Part shown: piece by piece, positions 35,301 to 47,729 of the stretch
How positions within the stretch are numbered: position 1 is the first letter of the stretch
Layout: the number at the start of each line of letters is the position of its first letter
Source: Caenorhabditis elegans
Lineage: Eukaryota; Nematoda; Chromadorea; Rhabditida; Rhabditidae
Length of the DNA stretch: 64,000 nt
Direction of reading: 5' to 3'
Assembly (NCBI RefSeq): GCF_000002985.6
Contig: NC_003280.10
Coordinates: 7,250,501-7,314,500 of the forward strand
Translations under genes and position numbers: made by a program
Notes under the pieces: model-generated
Database searches by the model: none
What the model was told of the DNA's origin: nothing
What the model saw: the letters and a program-made list of their open reading frames with translations, nothing else

Positions 35301-38300
35301 AGAGTTCACTATCTGGAATAAACTAGAGTTAGAGGTACTAAAAATACATTTTGTTTGCAGAATCGAAGGGGTTTTTTATTTTAGGCGTCAAAAGGTCAAT
35401 TTCGGAAAAGAGCATGCACACATTTGACTTACTTTCGAAAACTTGAAATGTAAAAAAATTAACGTCCCAAAAATAATTCAAGAGGGTATTAGAATACTAC
35501 TGTGGTCATTATCTCCCGGAAATGGAACTATTCCAAAGAAAATTGAGTGTTGCCGGTGAAATTGCTTCAAATTTTGTAGTGGAAACCAGTATTATAAATA
35601 CAAATTTGAAGCAAGAACATAGCAAAATGAACAATTTCATTCTGTGATGTAAATGATGATAAAACCAACTAACAAGTTCATTTTTTCGTAGTTTTTCTAG
35701 TTATTTGTGAACGACTAGGTATATTTTTATTTTTTGGCAGAACACATTTACTCGTACTTACTCATCTCAAAGAATTCAACAAGTTGCGAATTGTGTCTAG
35801 ATTGGCCTTCCAGTTCTCATTTTCATCAAATCACGATGTTTACAAAAAATCAAAAATATTGAGAACAAGTTCCCATGATGAACACCACTCCCAATAACCT
35901 TGCACTTTTTAATGTTAACGAGAAAAAGTGTCAGTTTCGGTTTGCACAGGGTATACCACAGAGTAAACAAAAACTTCCGAAAACAGATCTGCGAACTATG
36001 CGTCATTTATTTGATGTTGATTTGACCATCACCAGAATATGATTCTGAAATGGTTTCATACAATGTGATGTGAAATTTACTGGATCGTTAAAGATCGTCA
36101 ATTCGAAATTTTAGTCAAGGTATAGTAGGGACTAAAAATTATAATTGGTTTGACAAATTTTGTATTAATGATACTTGATGAATTGTGTAGATGTTTACTA
36201 TGTTTCTCCAAATTTAACACGAGAGCTCTGGTTGTCTATTAGTCAGCAAAATGGACTGGAAATTTGAAAATAGGGATCAAGTAAGCTTGGCAAATTCTGC
36301 ACGTTTAGAGCCGTATAAATGGATTTTCTATGTTCACTTGTAAAGGTCAATATATATTAAAACTCTGAGTTTTAAGCATTTCAAAAAAATACCGAGCTGG
36401 TGGATATCAACTGGCGGAATTCAAATCTGAAAATTTTTAGCATAGCCTCAAAGTTGTTGCTGTTACTTATTGAAAAGCAGGAAAAACAAACTATACATAG
36501 TTTATGCCAATTATGTTTTGTAACAGCTGGAGTGGGCACTGCTACTAAAAGTATTACAGTCCCAGAGTTTTAAGCTTAAACCTGAGTTTGCGATTTCAAC
36601 AAACGATATTCTAATTAAAATTTGCATCATCGTATACAGGATTTCTGGTAGTTCAAAAATCAAGGACTGGTAACAACCATAAAATTTCGATGAGAAGCAT
36701 GGAATGTTCACAATTCGTGACATTCTGTAGTCCGCGTGTGATGAAGCTTCTTATGAAATCATATGGTGTCAAAACGGGACGTCATTTCATCGCCTACAGT
36801 CCCCATTTTCCCATTTATGATTGTGAGAGAGCATAGACGCAGGTGAACTAACGAACATTTCTCGACGTTTCACACGAAAAGAACATAATGTATTTCGTCA
36901 TTTTTCCCATTTATTTCATTTGCAGAAATATTTTATCAATGAATTTGATGGACAGTTTGCAAAGAGAGGGAATGAGTGGTAGAAAGAAAATACGAGGAAA
37001 AATGATTGATTTATGAACTGTCTATATTTAGAAGTGACGACATTTTAATAAGACAGGACAATAAAACAATGAAGAAAAATATTGAAAAAGAATAAGAGAA
37101 GCCGAGAAATACAACTAATCATTGATATATTTTAAAACATTAGAATCGATCTTAAAAATTACAACAAGGAAAACAATTAGTTGGAAATAGAAATCTACTT
37201 GGTTTTTAAATGGGGTTCTGACTTGACCATCACCACGTTATTTGAACTCAAAAAATTTTGAAAAAAAAGATAAAAACTAGCAAATAAACTTTTAAAAAGA
37301 AGTCACAAAACAGGTCAGCAAAACAAATAGTTTCCTTGGATGTTGCTTTATTTCGCAATAAAAGATGAACTGAAGATACTTATATATGTCAGTCTTTTAG
37401 AATCAAACAGATAAATTATCAATTGATAGTGTTTCCACGTGATGGACAATTCTATGATTTATGATCTTATGATTAGCAATTACCACGAATCAGAAAATTA
37501 TCTAAATATCCGGTGTTCCAAAGATTAAACAATGTATCCTAATCATTGGAGGCTGAAGTTGGCTAAACAAAAAGCTTTTTTCCACTTTTCCTGGCTACGA
37601 ATCCAATGGACTTTGTTCACAGTTACCACCAGACTGATCATGAACAACTAGGCTACACGAAAATAATCAACAAAAAATGGGCTGATCAACAAGCATGAAC
37701 TGACTATTGGATACGGGAAGTGGAGGGAAAGAGCACATTTTGATGCTGATTTTCTTAAAAGGTTTTACAGATCAAAAAGGGATGGCAAGCGATGTCTAGA
37801 AATTATGAATTTAAAAAATTTAAATGTATAAAGATGTCCATTATAGTTTTGAAAGTTTGCAAGTTTTTTGCAAAAAGATGCTCATATCTGTATTGAATAT
37901 AGACTATAAATGGGCTTGCACTTTGAACTTGGAAACAGTTGTTCTGAACATTTTTCAGTTAATTTTTGATACTAATTTAGAGGTCAGCAAAATTGCTCCA
38001 AATGTGCATCTTTTTGCTGGTTGAGATGATTTTTAGGTTGCGTGAGCTAAAATACATTCTTCGTTAGTTAGCTATGTTTCTTCGCCTCCTAAATTCGAAT
38101 CATTAATTGCTCAAATCCGTAAGTTAGAAATACACAAATTTCTTGAAACTCTTAGATTTTAAAAGTGAGATATATATTCTAAAGTTCTCCTTTTTTCAAC
38201 CACTCTAACTAACAAATTAAACGTTTCGAAATTTGGTTTTGTCTGAACATTTTTTTAATTATGGCTCATACTGAGTTTTCATGTTTAACAACTTTTTTGT

Positions 38301-39844
38301 AGACTATAAGGATGTCACCTTTAGAAAAAACATCACATCATAAAATCGAGATTTCTTCTTCTTTACGGTTTTAGAATTATTGACTTTTGTTTTTCTATTT
38401 CCATAATTTCATTCAGAAATTTTGCAGTTTAGTCTCCACAAAGTCATTCAAATTCAGCTCAGGATGTTTAGTCAGAGATTCAAATTTTTAGAGAAAATCC
38501 GCTGGGGAACTCCGTTCTCGACGTTGGATGAATAAACAAACGACTTCTTCTCTTGTAGCGAAACATTTCGAAATTCAAAGCAGAACGAATTCTGTGTCTC
38601 AACACAAAAAGTGACGTGGGGTTTGGAAGAACTAATCGAATAAAGGGTGGACATGATGACTATTCTGTTTATTTGCTTTTTGACTCAAAAAATACACACT
38701 GAGAAATGACGGATCAAAACTTGACAGTTCGGAAGATCGGGCAAAAATCAATTTGATTGGATTTTTCACGTGGTGAAACTTTGTATTTAGTTAAATGCAA
38801 AGATAGTATGACAGGATATATGATTAGAAAGAGACAAGAATATGAACCAATTACGTCTACAGTATACTAATAGTAAGAAATAGCTACTCGTCACTTATGT
38901 AGAACCTTTTGATTTGTGATTTTCTAGTCGTGTGATAATGTCTATTGGTCAAAACATTAATTTACTCCCATGATTTGTAATTTCAGAATGAAGTGACCGC
39001 GGTACAATTGAGGCGTTGTCTGGCTGAAATTGGAATTATGATATGAGTTAATGATAACCAGTGATGACAGCTCAAGCAGTCTGGAACAAATAAATAACAA
39101 CAACGAATTCAAAACCCGATTTTCCCCAAAAATAAAACAAAAAACCCCTAACGTACTTATTGCGTGCAAATCCATTGACAACCTGTGCTCAATGCCTATT
39201 TTTTACATTTATGTGCATGAGAGTAGAGTATATGTGTACCATGTTATGAGAAACAAGAAATGTTATCCAAATTTAGTTTTGAAGCTGAAGTTTCCGACAA
39301 AGAGCCCGCCAGAGTCTGGTCTTAAAAAATGAGAACGATCGACGTAACAGTCTTATCCCATAATTCTCATGAAAATTTCTGAAGTAGAGTAGAATTTGTA
39401 ATTTAAAAAATGACAGCAGCCCTTGAATTCACTTGTATCTGTTTTTGTTGTCAATATGGATGATGGAAAATTCATTAACTGAAACAATGTTTTTAGTTGT
39501 GCACTCGTTAAAATGATTAATTGTGCACTTTTATCAGAAGCACTCAACTGTAAAGAAGTGCCATTAACATGTCAATTTGTTTTGCGACTGGGAGAAAATA
39601 CTTGCACTTTTGATAGAAGTTTCATATTCCATGCACTATCAATTGTCAGTTGTTTGATAGTTTAGATTAATAGTTCTATTTGTTCTTTTTTCTGTGTAAA
39701 AGAGCATACTTTGGCCTATGCGAAATCAGACATCAGTTTAGTTTAGAGACTTTTTTTCATCCGATTACTATAATGTTAAAGATAAACATTTCTCTTGTCA
39801 ATCACGACGTATTGAAACTTTCCACATACCAATTTATTTCAGAC
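32354..39844. other. Long gene-poor interval
   Basis: About 7.5 kb without a gene I can support. It holds a TGTCA-rich tract (33394-33460), one GCCTGCCTACCGC repeat block (33236-33248) and AT-rich low-complexity DNA. Scattered open stretches of 60-93 codons, such as 39051-39332, lack splice or family evidence. Confidence 0.5.
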
Positions 39845-39852
39845 TATATAAA
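39845..39852 (+). promoter_or_regulatory. TATA box of the sniffer-like dehydrogenase
   Basis: TATATAAA lies 81 bp upstream of the ATG. No GGCGGAG box or CGTGGGAA is seen near it, so this promoter differs from those of the micro-genes. Confidence 0.6.
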
Positions 39853-39925
39853 TAGATGATAAACGCATTGGAAAATCAAACTTTTCTATTCATTTTTTGT
39901 TCTTCATTATTCTAAGTTCTCAACA

Positions 39926-41219
39926 ATGCCAAACTATGAGCTGAAAGGCAATCTAAAAATGGCTGACGTAGCGGATCCAGAAGTTGAGAGTAGGCCCCAA
40001 CGATTCCCTAAGAATATTATGATAACTGGAGCTAATCGTGGAATTGGATTCGGACTTGTCAAACATTTTCTGGAATATGATGGAATTGAACTTCTTATTG
40101 CCACGTGCAGAAACCCAGAGAAAGCAGATGAACTGAATGCATTGAAAAATGATAGAAGACTTCATGTAATTGCATTGAATGTAGATGATGATGAATCCAT
40201 CAAGAAAGTATTCGATGAAGTATCTTCACTTGTATCATCAAATGGACTTAATATGCTTATCAACAATGCTGGAATACTTCTTCCATATGAAGTGGATGGT
40301 CCAAAGATCTGTAGAAAAACGATGATGAAACAATTGGAAACTAATTCAGTGTCTGTTGCAATTTTAACTCAAATATTCCTTCCATTGATCAAGACAGCTG
40401 CATCAGCTGCAGAAGGAGATGAAGCAAGTATTGATCGAGCATCTATTATTAACATTTCATCTACAATGGCATCAATTGAAATGAACAATGGATGCTTTGA
40501 TGGTCCTATGGTATTGTTTTTTTTTTTTCATTTACAGTTATTGCCTGTTTCAATTACTCCTATGTCCAAATGTATAGTGAAACCTTTCAGAAATTTTTTC
40601 ATTATTATTTTTTAGTTAACAGTCAAGAAATGACGGTACTTACTTTTCAAATATAAGTAGGAAATCAACGAAAAATTTTTTCTCTCGTCCATTTTCATCC
40701 TAATAGATCAATTTTTTCTAATTTTTGCATTTAACGTAAACGTTAACTGTAAAGTTTGAAAAATCCAAAATTGCAAAACCATTAGTTTCAAAATACCAAA
40801 AATATTCAAAAATCTATTTCAGTATCAAATTTACTTCAAATAAATTAGATATTTGACCAATCAGCGACTAGGGTGGGCGTGGTTAACGGCGCTCATTGGT
40901 CGGCACCATTCTGCTCAGCGCGCGAATTTAAAATGTACAAAAACCAAAAATTGACCGATCCATAATTTTTCAGACCGCATACCGAATGAGTAAATCTGCT
41001 CTGAATGCATTTGCGCGTCAATCATTCATGGAACTATCTAAATATCATATTCTTGTCACTTCATTCTGTCCAGGATGGGTCCGTACTGATATGGGAGGTG
41101 ATAATGCTGATTTGGATGTCAATGAATCAACTAAAACACTTTCTGCAAACATTCTTCGACTCGATAATCGTAACAATGGGTTGTACTTTGACAGATTCTT
41201 GCATCCAATTCCAAACTGA
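39926..41219 (+). CDS. Short-chain dehydrogenase/reductase, sniffer/carbonyl-reductase-like
   Basis: This is probably an NADP-dependent carbonyl reductase. Two exons, 39926-40510 and 40974-41219, give 276 residues. The Rossmann glycine motif TGANRGIG lies at residues about 35-42, the cofactor-side NNAG (LINNAG) near 113, the Ser motif NISSTMAS near 178, and the catalytic YRMSK (YxxxK) at the start of exon 2. PGWVRTDMGG is typical of this classical SDR group. A second in-frame Met at residue 12 is a possible alternative start. The intron holds a short hairpin, and AATAAAATAAAG near 41424 is a likely polyadenylation signal. Confidence 0.92.
40855..40901. repeat. Short imperfect hairpin in SDR intron
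   Basis: GACCAATCAGCG (40855-40866) pairs with CGCTCATTGGTC (40890-40901) at 11 of 12 positions. It sits in a GC-rich island reaching about 40930 inside an AT-rich intron, so it may be an inserted repeat. Confidence 0.55.
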
Positions 41220-41372
41220 TATCATTTCTAAAAAGCACATTTTGTTCTTCGTATTTGCATCCGATATCGGTGATAATCTTGAATTTGTTTTGTTTAAGAT
41301 GCAAAAGCTAGAATTTTTTCTTGTAATTCGGAGAATTTAATTTTGCTTCCACACCAAAAAACTCCAGTTTAT

Positions 41373-41391
41373 CCCCCCCCCCCCCCCCCCC
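41373..41391. repeat. Poly-C tract of 19 bases (poly-G on the minus strand)
   Basis: An uninterrupted run of 19 C lies between the SDR stop codon and its polyadenylation signal. G-tracts of this length can form quadruplexes. In C. elegans they are known substrates for deletion when the DOG-1/FANCJ helicase is absent. The tract may lie within the SDR 3' UTR. Confidence 0.9.
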
Positions 41392-41774
41392 ATTGACGTA
41401 ATACCCGCCTTTTGTTGTGAGCAATAAAATAAAGAGATCTTTGAAGCTGCAAAAATGATGTTTTCATCTTTTGTGACCTTAAACTCTAAAGAGCACTATG
41501 TTGTCCACATTGATCAGACTGATTTAGGAATGTCTGGAATTACGTTGTGATGATGTCAGTCAACAACTCTGAATGAATGAAGAACGCCCGACAATGGATG
41601 GGATTATGGGATTTACACATCAAGCGTGGGAAAAGCAGGAATTATAGATTTAGGGTATACTTTGCAAATGCAGAAATATGTGTTATTAAAATTTGAATAA
41701 AAAGGGATTTTATGAAATTAAACAAGATCTTATTTTACATGATTAAGGCAACAAAATGAAAATTATTATACATG

Positions 41775-44700
41775 CTATAACTCAAATGAATCTTCTAGAT
41801 CGTCGCTGTCTTCAATCTCGGTTTTGATATTCTGATCCTCCTCGACGTTCACTGTTGGTCTTATTCGTGTTCGTGTAGATTTCGGGACATACTGGAAAAG
41901 CTACTACCAAATTTAGAATAGATAGTGTGGACACAATATACCTCAAAACTATCATCAGCGTCAATTTTTTCTTCTTCTTCAGAATTCTCTCTTTTTCGTC
42001 CTCTTTTCCTTCCCAATGATGAAGATGACGATACTGATTTTGGATCTTCATCGGCACAAATCACTTCTTTTTTAACTTTCTTGAAATCGACACCCAACTT
42101 CAGAGCATTCATCCGTTCGTGTAATGTAATCACCTTCTCACAATGTGTCAAAAATCGCTTGAAAGCGATTTGAGTAGTTTTATTAGAGTTGAAGCGAACA
42201 ACCTAAATGGTTATATTACTAGAAAAGGTAGTTTTTTGTATTAACTTACAGTGTAAGTATCTACTAGAAGTTCATGCAGTGTATCGACAATTTTCATGGG
42301 AACACACTCCAACCGTAAGGATGTGGCCATCGCGGTGAACACGTGACGAATGATCCATGAAGATGGATGTGAATTTGCTCGTCCGACCATTCTATTCGCA
42401 AGTACAATCTCCGGATACAGCTCCTCTTCGTTGTCTGTTTTACGTTTCTTTTGGGGAATTACTTCATCTCCATCGATAGTATGAACACTGCTGATGCACT
42501 CGCATACGAGTTCCGTCATTTCTAATAGTTTGATATTGGAGTCGTCTTCGCCAGTTTTGGATATAATTCCCACAGCCCTGCAGAATCCAAGAAGAAGATT
42601 CATTCTGAAACATGTTTTTGTATGTTTATTTTTAATTTGAAGAAAAATCCAAATTTCTAACTTATTAAAATCACTTCTTATAGATTTTTTGCAATAAGAT
42701 GCAAATATCTTAACCAAAGGCAAACATTCGTTGGATTTCTGGAAGACGAGCATAATAATTGCACACATGAGTTTGGACCAAGCGTATCGTCCATAGGATA
42801 ACATACTCAAACAATCTTGAACTGATTGAACGAGAGCCATGCCTTGAAGTGAAACAAGAGCCTTTTCAAATACTTTTGCAAGTGCATCCTGACAATCATC
42901 CTCTGTTTGTTCTTCGCCTTGGAAAATTGCATTGGCTGTCTTTGGAAATCCCTGTGATTTGATAACTTTTATCAATGTATTCACACCAGTTGACGTCAAA
43001 ACTTCATCGCCTCTTTGAATTAAAAGTGTCGTCAGCTTCAAATAAGGTTCGCAGTTTTCAAAGTCAATCGAAGTTGCGAATCCGATAAGTTCCAATCCAA
43101 GTTGCTGAAGTTCTTCATTCTTATTCCCTAAAAGAGCTGGAATGATAGTCTTGAACAGCGACGACATTGATGCAGTCGGTGATTCGACTTCTTCATGTTT
43201 ACATGTAGCAAGAAGCATTGTGGCACTTCGAAGATACATTTGCTCGAGAACCTTATCGTTCTTCATAGCTTCTTCCAAATTAAGAACTTCTTCGTGAGAT
43301 AACATCAATTGCTTTGCGGTATCACACATCCAGTCGCACAGTTGTTTAACGTCGTCTCCAATTTTGCAAAGATCAAAACATATCATAACGATAGTTAAAA
43401 TAGTTTCACTTGAGAAAACAAAAGAAGAATTTCCCAATATTTTCTTCAATGCATGTTTGTACAGCATTTTGTCATCATGCAAATCTCCATACTTTGTAGC
43501 CACATTCATCAAATGAAGCAAATTATACAGAACAAGATCCTTGCAAGTGTAATCGGTTGACATGTTTCGATGAAAATAAGCATCGCAGAATTTTTCAAGA
43601 TGTTCGACAAAAGTGGTGACGTCCGGTAGGAAGAATGTGAGTGCTCTGCTTCGTAAATGTGTCGCGTCGAGGCGTCCTTTAGCGAAATTGAAAATGACAT
43701 CGACAAAGCACCGAGAAATGAATATTCGTGAAAAAATCTTTCTTATGTCCTCATTCCCATCGTTATTGTCTCTGGAAAAAGACTGTATAAAAAAATTGAA
43801 AAACAATTATTTTCTCACTTTGGTATCAGCCTAAAGGTTGTTCGACGCATCAGCCCAACTCTTTCACAATCAGGAATTGTCATACTAAGCAGATCCTTCA
43901 TAAACTTCTCAACATCTAGAGAGCCGCATGCTTGCTGAACGGTTGATTTTTGGATGAAACGAACAGTGGCGAACTTCATCTGAATTTCAATTTGTAGGAA
44001 ATCAACCGAAGCTTTCTAACTTACAAAGACGTAAACTGCAGTGGGATCAACTAAAGGATCGAGATATTCAAGTATGATACTTGGAAATTCTTTAGGAATA
44101 TTATTATTATCTGAGTCCGGGAATGGAAATATAGAAGGAGAGATAATCTCATCACCAGCCACCTTCATCCAAGATTCGACGAGAAGTTGATGAATAACAT
44201 CCTGTACACGAGCTGAAAATCAATTAAATCAATTGAATCACACTGGTCAGCATATATTTCTTACCACTATCACTGTTGTTTAAGAGATTTACTAGCCGGA
44301 ATCTTTGTTTTTCAGAAAACGAGAGCAATGAAACATCAGATGCTAATCTCACAATTATTGCTTGTTTAACACGATTATCCTTGCTCGTTTCGACGTAGTC
44401 GATGCATTTATCAATATCGTTCTCATTCGCAATGTGAACTCGACGAGCTGCATTGACACGCACACTTTCATCAACATCATGAACACTCTTCCACAAAACT
44501 GTAAAAAAACGTGAATTCTGGTTAATAAAGAGTGTTGCCAACTTACGATCATTCACAGTTACTTCATCACAACATGTGGTTTTACATTCAATATCGTGGT
44601 CCCACAGTGATAGAGCAATTACAGCTTTACATCTAACTTCTGGCGACTTGTCCAACAAACTCTTCGCCAATTTTCCCATCCATCGGTTTTTCACTCCGCT

Positions 44701-45524
44701 TGGAATCATAACTTCACTCTCTGTAGGATCTTCATCAGAGAGGAATGCGTCATCTCCATGCTCCCGCATAACATCAGCATACCGATTCGCTTCTTCCATA
44801 AGACACGCGATGAGTCGATAAATGCGACAACGAACGAAAGAATCAGCGTGCAAATAAAGACGATCGACAAGAAGAATCAGCTTATATAGAAGATCACTGC
44901 ACTTCATTGACTTGTTTTTAATTGCAAGTTTTGCGATGAATATCATAAGTACATGCTCGGCCTCCTCAGCACCTTGATCTCGTTCTCGTTCATCAACAAT
45001 AATCGATATAAGCCCTTCAATTATCGAATCAATAACAGTATTCCGTTTGCAATCTAACATAGTTGACTTGAAAATTATTTTGTGTGCGACGTCAAAAAGT
45101 GCTATCGCTGCAGGCTCTGCTCTATATGTGACTTCGGTGAACACTCTTCTTATACGAGCTGTCAGAACATCCAACGGAACTTCTTCTGTAACATGATTGT
45201 CTTATAACGTTTATATATACTCACAAACAAACCAATCGTCAAAAGATTGAAGTCCTCTTCATTTAAATCCAGCTCCTTCTGTTCTTGTATGACTTCTTCA
45301 TTAATTTCATCTTCTCCGTTTGCATCATCACTTTGTTTACTTACTGAGCTCTGAATAGGCTCATCGAAACTGTCGTTTTGAGGTTCGTTAGCTTTCGATG
45401 AAGCTTCTTGAGAATCAAAACTGTCTTCACACGCAGGTTCTTCAAAACTATCTTCATCGTTATCCTCTTCTACCATATCATCGAAAAGATTTCCGAGATG
45501 ATCACCAGACTCCATCTCAAACAT
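41775..45524 (-). CDS. Condensin G-subunit (CAP-G)-like HEAT-repeat protein
   Basis: This is probably a HEAT-repeat condensin subunit acting on mitotic chromosomes. Nine exons, 45233-45524, 44547-45185, 44265-44498, 44025-44212, 43819-43979, 42662-43771, 42250-42604, 41942-42202 and 41775-41891, give 1118 residues, similar to CAP-G proteins. The N-terminal 90 residues are acidic. HEAT-like repeats follow, with segments such as SFVRCRIYRLIACLMEE, SPEVRCKAVIALSLWD and DESVRVNAARRVHIAN, the pattern of the CAP-G N-terminal half. The C-terminus has a basic cluster (GRKRGRKRE) and an acidic end. Exon 1 must end at an unusual G|GTTTGT donor to keep frame. I am not certain whether this is one of the named CAP-G genes or another paralogue, so no symbol is given. 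It lies 279 bp downstream of puf-8 on the same strand. Confidence 0.8.
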
Positions 45525-45803
45525 TTAGATTTGTGCGAAAACGGTTTTCAAGTAATTCAAGATATATAAGGGAGATATATAAACATCTTTAAAACAAATG
45601 TTCAACAACTTTTTTTTCAAATTTTTATGCTAAAATAAGATTAGGAAAAAATTACAAAACGAGTAACATTACAAATTACGATAAGCTGTCTACAGAAATG
45701 CACAGGGAATAACAAAAAGAACCGGTATAACAACCGGATTTGAGATAACTAAAGGTACATTTGTGAGGAGTTGAGTGTTGGGAATAGTACAAAACTGATT
45801 GGG

Positions 45804-47729
45804 CTAGTGAGATCCCTGCATATCTTGGTATGGATAGCTCATGACAGCCGGCTTTTGAAAATATTTTTCAAGTTTTGCTGCAAATTAAGGTTGAATATTA
45901 TTAAATCATTCTTTGCAATATCTTACCAAGAATGTGCTTTCCATGAGGGAATTGTCTCAAAACGGGAATGTGTGGACGAACAGTTAGGATGAGTTCACGG
46001 CGCTGTTCTGATGTAACCTGATCGAACATTTTCTGAACAACGTAGTTGGCGTACTGATCTTTCATCATTTGGACAACAATCGGTACAGATCTGAATGAAA
46101 TAATTATATCTACATTTTTCATGAATATACATACCCTTCCTGATGGTGACACGCAGCTCCTACGATCATGGACTTGTGATAAACTGCGCCTTGTTCCAAA
46201 CATTTTTCGATAACGTTCGACGAGTACTTGTGGGTGGCAAACTCGAATAGATTGTTGGAGACACGAGTAACAATAACCATTCTATCCTCTTCACTTCCAT
46301 GTTCAATGACGTGTTGAACCACATAGTTTCCGTACTGATTATTTGCAATTTCGTCGAAACGTTTATGAATTTGGCCGATAACAGGCTTCGTCTGCGAAGG
46401 ACTGCAGTGTTCGAGACAACGTTGGACAACACGACAACCGTAGGGATCCACAGACATCTCGTAAATTGTGTTGCTGGATTCTAGAAGCGTATCGACAATG
46501 AATTGGACGTACTGTGGACTGACTTTCTCTATGGCCTTCTGAACCACGTGGTTTCCATTTTGATCTTTCATACAACGATGGATGACGTGTCGGATTTGAG
46601 AAAGAATTTTTATTTGAAGTGGCTCATTGATTTTTTCCAAAGCTTTCTGAAGAACACGGCAGGCATACATTTGAAACGCGTATTCTGGTACACGATCAAT
46701 TATTGCATCGACGAGCCGAGCCCAATGCCTTTCTTCGCCATATTCGAAGAATTTCTGCACTACGTAGTTGCCGAAAATATCATCAACGAGCTCATCAGCA
46801 TTGGAAACGACTTCATCAAATATAGAGTCCTTCTCGAATCTGTCCTTACTGGAAGCAAGTTCCTGTTGAATGAATCTCGAGCCAACTTGATCTTTGGCAA
46901 ACTTCAACAGTGCTCCACGAATGTCTGATAATTTTAAATTCTTCATCATGGCTGGATTTGCACGATATCTAGTTAGAAGATCGTCGGTGGTTGTTGGTTC
47001 CCTGAAATATACAAATATTTAAACTATTTTTGAGTTTAGAAAAAAACCTGTAGGGATTTGAAAATATGCCTGTGGCAGACGGTTGAACCGGTACACGAAT
47101 ACTTTGAGAATGCGCTTGGTGCATTTGTAAATCATTATATGCTGTAAAAACGGAGAATTTCCATATTCGAAATATGTTTTTACTAACCTTGTGCTTGTAG
47201 CATTTGTGTCATTTGATTCGAAAACATATTAGAACCATTGTATTGATGATTCATGTAGTTGTTATTGATAGTACTCAAGACATGACCGACATTAGAGCTG
47301 ATTGGAATATTTTCTTGAGCACAATAACACGATGGTGGAGTTCCGAACATGTGCAATGTATTCTGGCCAATTACTTTTCCTCCTTGATGCATGTAAGTGG
47401 CAAATTGAAACTCTGGTGTATCGGGAAGGCGTTCATTTTTTGGATTGGTAGAAATATGACGGCCATACGATCTCTGAAATCATTGTTTTATTGAAAATTT
47501 AATTGACAAACACTGCGGCAAATCTATCAGTGTGATTTATTGCATGAACATTGTATTTCTATTCAAAATAAAAAATAATTTCAATATTGCAATAAACAAG
47601 ACTCACAATCGGAGATCCGCATACACTATCCACTATTTTCTGAGCACCGATGCTCCTCCCAAGAGATTCAATCGGAGAAGCTGAAGGATCAAATGTGCAT
47701 GTATTCCCAATTGAAATCGGACGACTCAT
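45804..47729 (-). CDS. puf-8: PUF-family RNA-binding protein (Pumilio-like translational repressor)
   Basis: PUF proteins bind UGUA-containing sites in 3' UTRs and repress mRNAs. In C. elegans PUF-8 acts in germline fate. Six exons, 47607-47729, 47188-47473, 47048-47141, 46135-47001, 45927-46090 and 45804-45877, give 535 residues, the length I recall for PUF-8. The N-terminal third is low-complexity (Asn/Gln/Met-rich). Eight Pumilio repeats follow from about residue 180, with cores such as GSRFIQQEL, GNYVVQKFF, ACRVLQKAL, GNHVVQKAI, GCRVVQRCL, GNYVVQHVI, SSNVIEKCL and ANYVVQKMF. A capping helix (GKHILGK) and a short tail ending QDMQGSH follow. Confidence 0.95.

Noticed and set aside
39051-39332. 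93-codon ORF with a Ser/Asn-rich start
   Set aside because: No homology or splice evidence; the second half looks like random AT-rich translation.
41625-41632. CGTGGGAA between the SDR and CAP-G-like genes as a Notch-responsive promoter site
   Set aside because: It lies between the 3' ends of two convergent genes with no promoter beside it, so it is likely chance.
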